Assembly (NCBI GenBank): GCA_025362315.1
Contig: JANYGP010000104.1
Span: forward strand, 1 to 45,392
Length of the DNA: 45,392 nt
Reading direction: 5' to 3'
Source of the DNA: Polaromonas sp.
GTDB taxonomy: Bacteria; Pseudomonadota; Gammaproteobacteria; Burkholderiales; Burkholderiaceae_C
Shown: positions 42,724 through 45,392 of the stretch, one piece after another
How the letters are laid out: every line of letters starts with the position of its first letter
How positions within the stretch are numbered: position 1 is the stretch's first letter
Translations under genes and position numbers: made by a program
The notes under the pieces: model-generated
Told to the model about the DNA's origin: nothing
The model's database searches: none
The model's input: only the letters and a program-made list of their open reading frames with translations

Positions 42724-44520
42724 ATGACCATTTACAACGCCCCGCTGCGCGACATGCAGTTTGTGATGCACGAAGTGCTCAACGTGACAGAAGAACTCAA
42801 GCCCATTGCCAAGTACGCCGATGCTGACATTGACACCATCAACGCCGTGCTGGAAGAGGGCGCCAAATTTGCAACCGACGTCATCTTGCCGCTCAACATC
42901 AGTGGCGACACCGAAGGCTGCACGCTGGACATCGCCACCCATGAAGTCACCACGCCCAAGGGTTTCAAAGAAGCGTATGCCAAGTATGTTGAAGGCGGCT
43001 GGCCCGCATTGAGCGGCGACGTCGCTTACGGCGGCCAGGGCTTGCCGCTGGTGATCAACCAGTGCTTTTACGAAATGCTCAACAGCACCAATCAGGCCTG
43101 GACAATGTACCCGGGCCTCACGCACGGCGCACATGCCGCACTGCACAGCCACGGCACCGAAGCGCAAAAAAACACTTACCTCCACAAAATGACCAGCGGT
43201 GAATGGACCGGCACCATGTGCCTGACCGAGCCGCATTGCGGTACAGACCTGGGCCTGATGCGCACCAAAGCCGAGGCCTTGCTAGATGGCACATACAAGA
43301 TCACCGGAAACAAAATTTTCATCAGCGCTGGCGAGCACGACATGGCTGGCAACATCATTCATCTGGTGCTGGCGCGATTGACGGATGCGCCGCCCGGCAT
43401 CAAGGGTGTGAGCCTTTTCATCGTGCCTAAATTTATGGTCAACAGCGATGGAAGCCTGGGCGCGCGCAACGGCATTTACTGCGGCGGCCTGGAGCACAAA
43501 ATGGGCATTCACGGCAATGCCACGGCGCAGATCGTGCTGGACGGCGCGATTGGCACACTGGTCGGCGCGCCCAACAAAGGCATGCAGGGCATGTTTGTGA
43601 TGATGAACGCCGCCCGCCTGGGCGTGGGCAACCAGTCGCTGGGCCTGACCGAAGTGGCCTACCAGAACGCATTGGCCTATGCCAAGGACCGCATCCAGAT
43701 GCGCAGTCTGTCTGGCGTCAAAGACAAAACGCAAGCTGCTGACCCGATCATCGTGCACCCTGACGTGCGCAAGATGTTGCTGACAGCCAAGGCTTACGCT
43801 GAAGGCGGTCGTGCTTTAGCCACGTACTGCGCGGTGCTGCTCGACAAAGAGCATGAGCATCCGGACGAGGCTGTGCGCAAGGAAAGCGGCGAAGTGTTGT
43901 CGCTGCTGACGCCGATTGTCAAAGCTTTTTTGACCGACAACGGCCACATTGCCACCAATGCCTGCCTGCAAGTGTTTGGCGGCCACGGCTATGTCAAAGA
44001 GTGGGGCATGGAGCAGTTTGCGCGTGACAACCGCATCAACATGATTTACGAAGGCACCAACACCATCCAGTCGCTGGATTTGCTGGGTCGCAAGATTCTT
44101 GGCAACAATGGCGCCACTTTGAAAAAATTCGGCAAGCTGATTGGCGCCCTGATTGCCGAGGAAGGCGTCAACGAAAAGATGGCCGAGTTCATCAACCCGC
44201 TGGCTTACCTGGCAGACCAGATGACCAAGTTCACCACTGAACTGGGCTTCAAGGGCTTCCAGAACCCGGATGAAGTTGGCGCTGCCGCTGTTGATTATTT
44301 GCGCGTGGCCGGCCACTTGGTGTTCGGCTATTTCTGGGCGCGCATGGCGCAGGTTGCGCTGCGCGAAGTTGCGGCCGGCAATACCGACAAGTTTTATGTC
44401 GCTAAGCTGCAAACAGCCCGTTTCTACTTTGCCAAGCTCTTGCCCGAAACGGCCATGCTGATGCGCACCGCGCGCGCCGGCAGCAAGTCGCTGATGGAAA
44501 CCGACGAGGCCCTGGCCTGA
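42724..44520 (+). CDS. Acyl-CoA dehydrogenase (large, FadE5/DmdC-like)
   Basis: 598 residues from ATG 42724, preceded by aaggag at 42709-42714; a longer frame to 42661 overlaps tetR and has no such site. It is larger than the 380-residue type because of an N-terminal extension (MTIYNAPLRDMQFVMHEVL) and a C-terminal domain. Core motifs: MCLTEPHCGTDLGLMRTKA (FAD and substrate site), KIFISAGEHDM, and MIYEGTNTIQSLDLLGRKIL, with Glu443 as catalytic base. It makes trans-2-enoyl-CoA in the first step of beta-oxidation and passes electrons to ETF. It is followed after 142 bp by the 3-hydroxyacyl-CoA dehydrogenase gene. Confidence 0.94.
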   Translation: MTIYNAPLRDMQFVMHEVLNVTEELKPIAKYADADIDTINAVLEEGAKFATDVILPLNISGDTEGCTLDIATHEVTTPKGFKEAYAKYVEGGWPALSGDVAYGGQGLPLVINQCFYEMLNSTNQAWTMYPGLTHGAHAALHSHGTEAQKNTYLHKMTSGEWTGTMCLTEPHCGTDLGLMRTKAEALLDGTYKITGNKIFISAGEHDMAGNIIHLVLARLTDAPPGIKGVSLFIVPKFMVNSDGSLGARNGIYCGGLEHKMGIHGNATAQIVLDGAIGTLVGAPNKGMQGMFVMMNAARLGVGNQSLGLTEVAYQNALAYAKDRIQMRSLSGVKDKTQAADPIIVHPDVRKMLLTAKAYAEGGRALATYCAVLLDKEHEHPDEAVRKESGEVLSLLTPIVKAFLTDNGHIATNACLQVFGGHGYVKEWGMEQFARDNRINMIYEGTNTIQSLDLLGRKILGNNGATLKKFGKLIGALIAEEGVNEKMAEFINPLAYLADQMTKFTTELGFKGFQNPDEVGAAAVDYLRVAGHLVFGYFWARMAQVALREVAAGNTDKFYVAKLQTARFYFAKLLPETAMLMRTARAGSKSLMETDEALA

Positions 44521-44565
44521 GGATGGCCCACCCCACCTGCGTCTCACTTTGTGTAGAACCATTCC

Positions 44566-44625
44566 CCCTTCCAGGGGCGACACCTGTGGCATGGCATAGC
44601 CGGTTCCACGCTGTCACTGGAAGGG
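44566..44625. repeat. Inverted repeat between the beta-oxidation genes
   Basis: cccttccag (44566-44574) and ctggaaggg (44617-44625) are perfect 9-bp arms 42 nt apart. The structure lies in the 142-bp gap between the acyl-CoA dehydrogenase and the next gene. It may fold in the mRNA; there is no run of T. Confidence 0.4.
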
Positions 44626-44662
44626 AGACGAAACAGAATAAGTCAATGACAAGGAATAAAAC

Positions 44663-45392
44663 ATGTCCCGATTTCAAGTCAAAAAAGTAGCCGTCCTGGG
44701 CGCTGGCGTCATGGGCGCGCAGATTGCCGCCCATCTTGTTAACGTCAAGGTACAGGTGATCCTGTTCGACCTGCCGGCAAAGGAAAACCCGAAGAACGGT
44801 ATCGTCATCAAGGCGATCGAGGGCCTGAAAAAGCTCAAGCCGGCGCCGCTCGGCATTCCGGAAGACTCGGTGCTGATACAGCAGGCCAACTATGAAGAGG
44901 ACATGGAGAAACTGCGGGAGTGCGACCTGATTATCGAAGCCATTGCCGAGCGCATGGACTGGAAGACCGACCTTTATCACAAGATTGCGCCCTTCATTTC
45001 AGAAGGCGCGATTGTGGCCAGCAACACCTCGGGCCTGTCCATCACCAAACTGAGCGAGGCGCTGCCCGAATCCATCAAGCCGCGTTTTTGCGGCATCCAT
45101 TTTTTCAATCCGCCGCGTTACATGACGCTGGTGGAATTGATCAACACGCCGACGACGGAACCCAAGGTTCTTGACGACCTTGAAGCTTTTGTCACCAGCG
45201 CGCTGGGCAAAGGTGTGATCCGTGCGCATGACACCCCCAACTTCATCGCCAACCGCGTCGGCATTGCGGGCATGCTGGCCATCATCAAACAAACCGAAGC
45301 CTTTGGCCTGACCTACGACGTGGTCGATGACCTCACCGGCAAGAAGCTCGGCCGCGCGAGTTCGGGCACCTTTCGCACGGCAGACGTGGTCG
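44663..45392 (+). CDS. 3-hydroxyacyl-CoA dehydrogenase, N-terminal part (3' end outside window)
   Basis: Open from ATG 44663 (AAGGAA upstream) to the end of the window, 243 complete codons. The N-terminal Rossmann motif VAVLGAGVMGAQIAAHLVN binds NAD; FCGIHFFNPPRYMTLVELI carries the catalytic His, and NFIANRVGIAGM ends the NAD domain. The full protein is probably the about 800-residue FadB/FadN type with a fused enoyl-CoA hydratase, which cannot be confirmed here. With the preceding dehydrogenase it provides consecutive steps of fatty acid beta-oxidation. Confidence 0.93.
   Translation, partial: MSRFQVKKVAVLGAGVMGAQIAAHLVNVKVQVILFDLPAKENPKNGIVIKAIEGLKKLKPAPLGIPEDSVLIQQANYEEDMEKLRECDLIIEAIAERMDWKTDLYHKIAPFISEGAIVASNTSGLSITKLSEALPESIKPRFCGIHFFNPPRYMTLVELINTPTTEPKVLDDLEAFVTSALGKGVIRAHDTPNFIANRVGIAGMLAIIKQTEAFGLTYDVVDDLTGKKLGRASSGTFRTADVV

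Overview
The window reads as chromosomal DNA of a Burkholderiales betaproteobacterium, most likely family Comamonadaceae (Polaromonas/Rhodoferax/Acidovorax relatives). This is inferred from protein families seen by eye (DUF3460 beside scpA, a DUF6806-like protein, a gluconate TRAP operon, an NAD-linked formate dehydrogenase operon with FdhD and an OFA transporter) and from a dispersed short repeat with an 'agctgctagcgc' core that is characteristic of that family. No database search was possible, so names rest on recognised motifs and remembered family sequences.

Layout. 1-1.5 kb: toxin-antitoxin material (end of a HicB antitoxin, an orphan small protein between 15-bp inverted repeats, and a Phd/UPF0175-like antitoxin with a DUF3368 toxin). 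1.6-6.3 kb: gluconate operon on the minus strand (gntK-dctQ-dctM-dctP) with a strong terminator, facing a LacI-type regulator across two identical palindromic operators 105 bp apart. 6.4-13.3 kb: an acidic DUF6806-like protein and a complete RND efflux system. 13.4-14.0 kb: MazEF-like module. 14.1-17.8 kb: pmbA, divergent darP-mogA, a DUF4394 lipoprotein. 17.9-21.8 kb: panB-panC, a haloacid dehalogenase, scpA and a DUF3460 gene. 21.9-26.5 kb: BamE-like lipoprotein, VapBC-like module, metG, and divergent apbC (mrp). 26.5-35.2 kb: formate locus: LysR regulator, OFA-family MFS transporter, a fused gamma-beta formate dehydrogenase subunit, the molybdo/tungsto-alpha subunit, and FdhD. 35.3-38.4 kb: FtsX-type permease and a truncated globin that appears to lack its proximal histidine. 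38.7-40.7 kb: a decayed FAD aromatic hydroxylase. 40.8-45.4 kb: FAH-family hydrolase, then a TetR regulator with acyl-CoA dehydrogenase and the start of a 3-hydroxyacyl-CoA dehydrogenase (fatty acid beta-oxidation).

The most striking feature is the load of short repeats and where they sit. Nine copies of one family were found by eye; three lie inside intact genes, as part of a lipoprotein signal peptide, in the linker of methionyl-tRNA synthetase, and in the linker of the fused formate dehydrogenase subunit. In the last two, the repeat is read in the same frame and gives nearly the same peptide (AQAAxxFVA). Other repeat classes have entered fdsA (an 84-bp inverted repeat, exactly 28 codons, and a GC-rich element) and the metG linker (a 17-bp perfect hairpin). 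The window is thus a good case of short palindromic elements becoming protein segments at domain borders.
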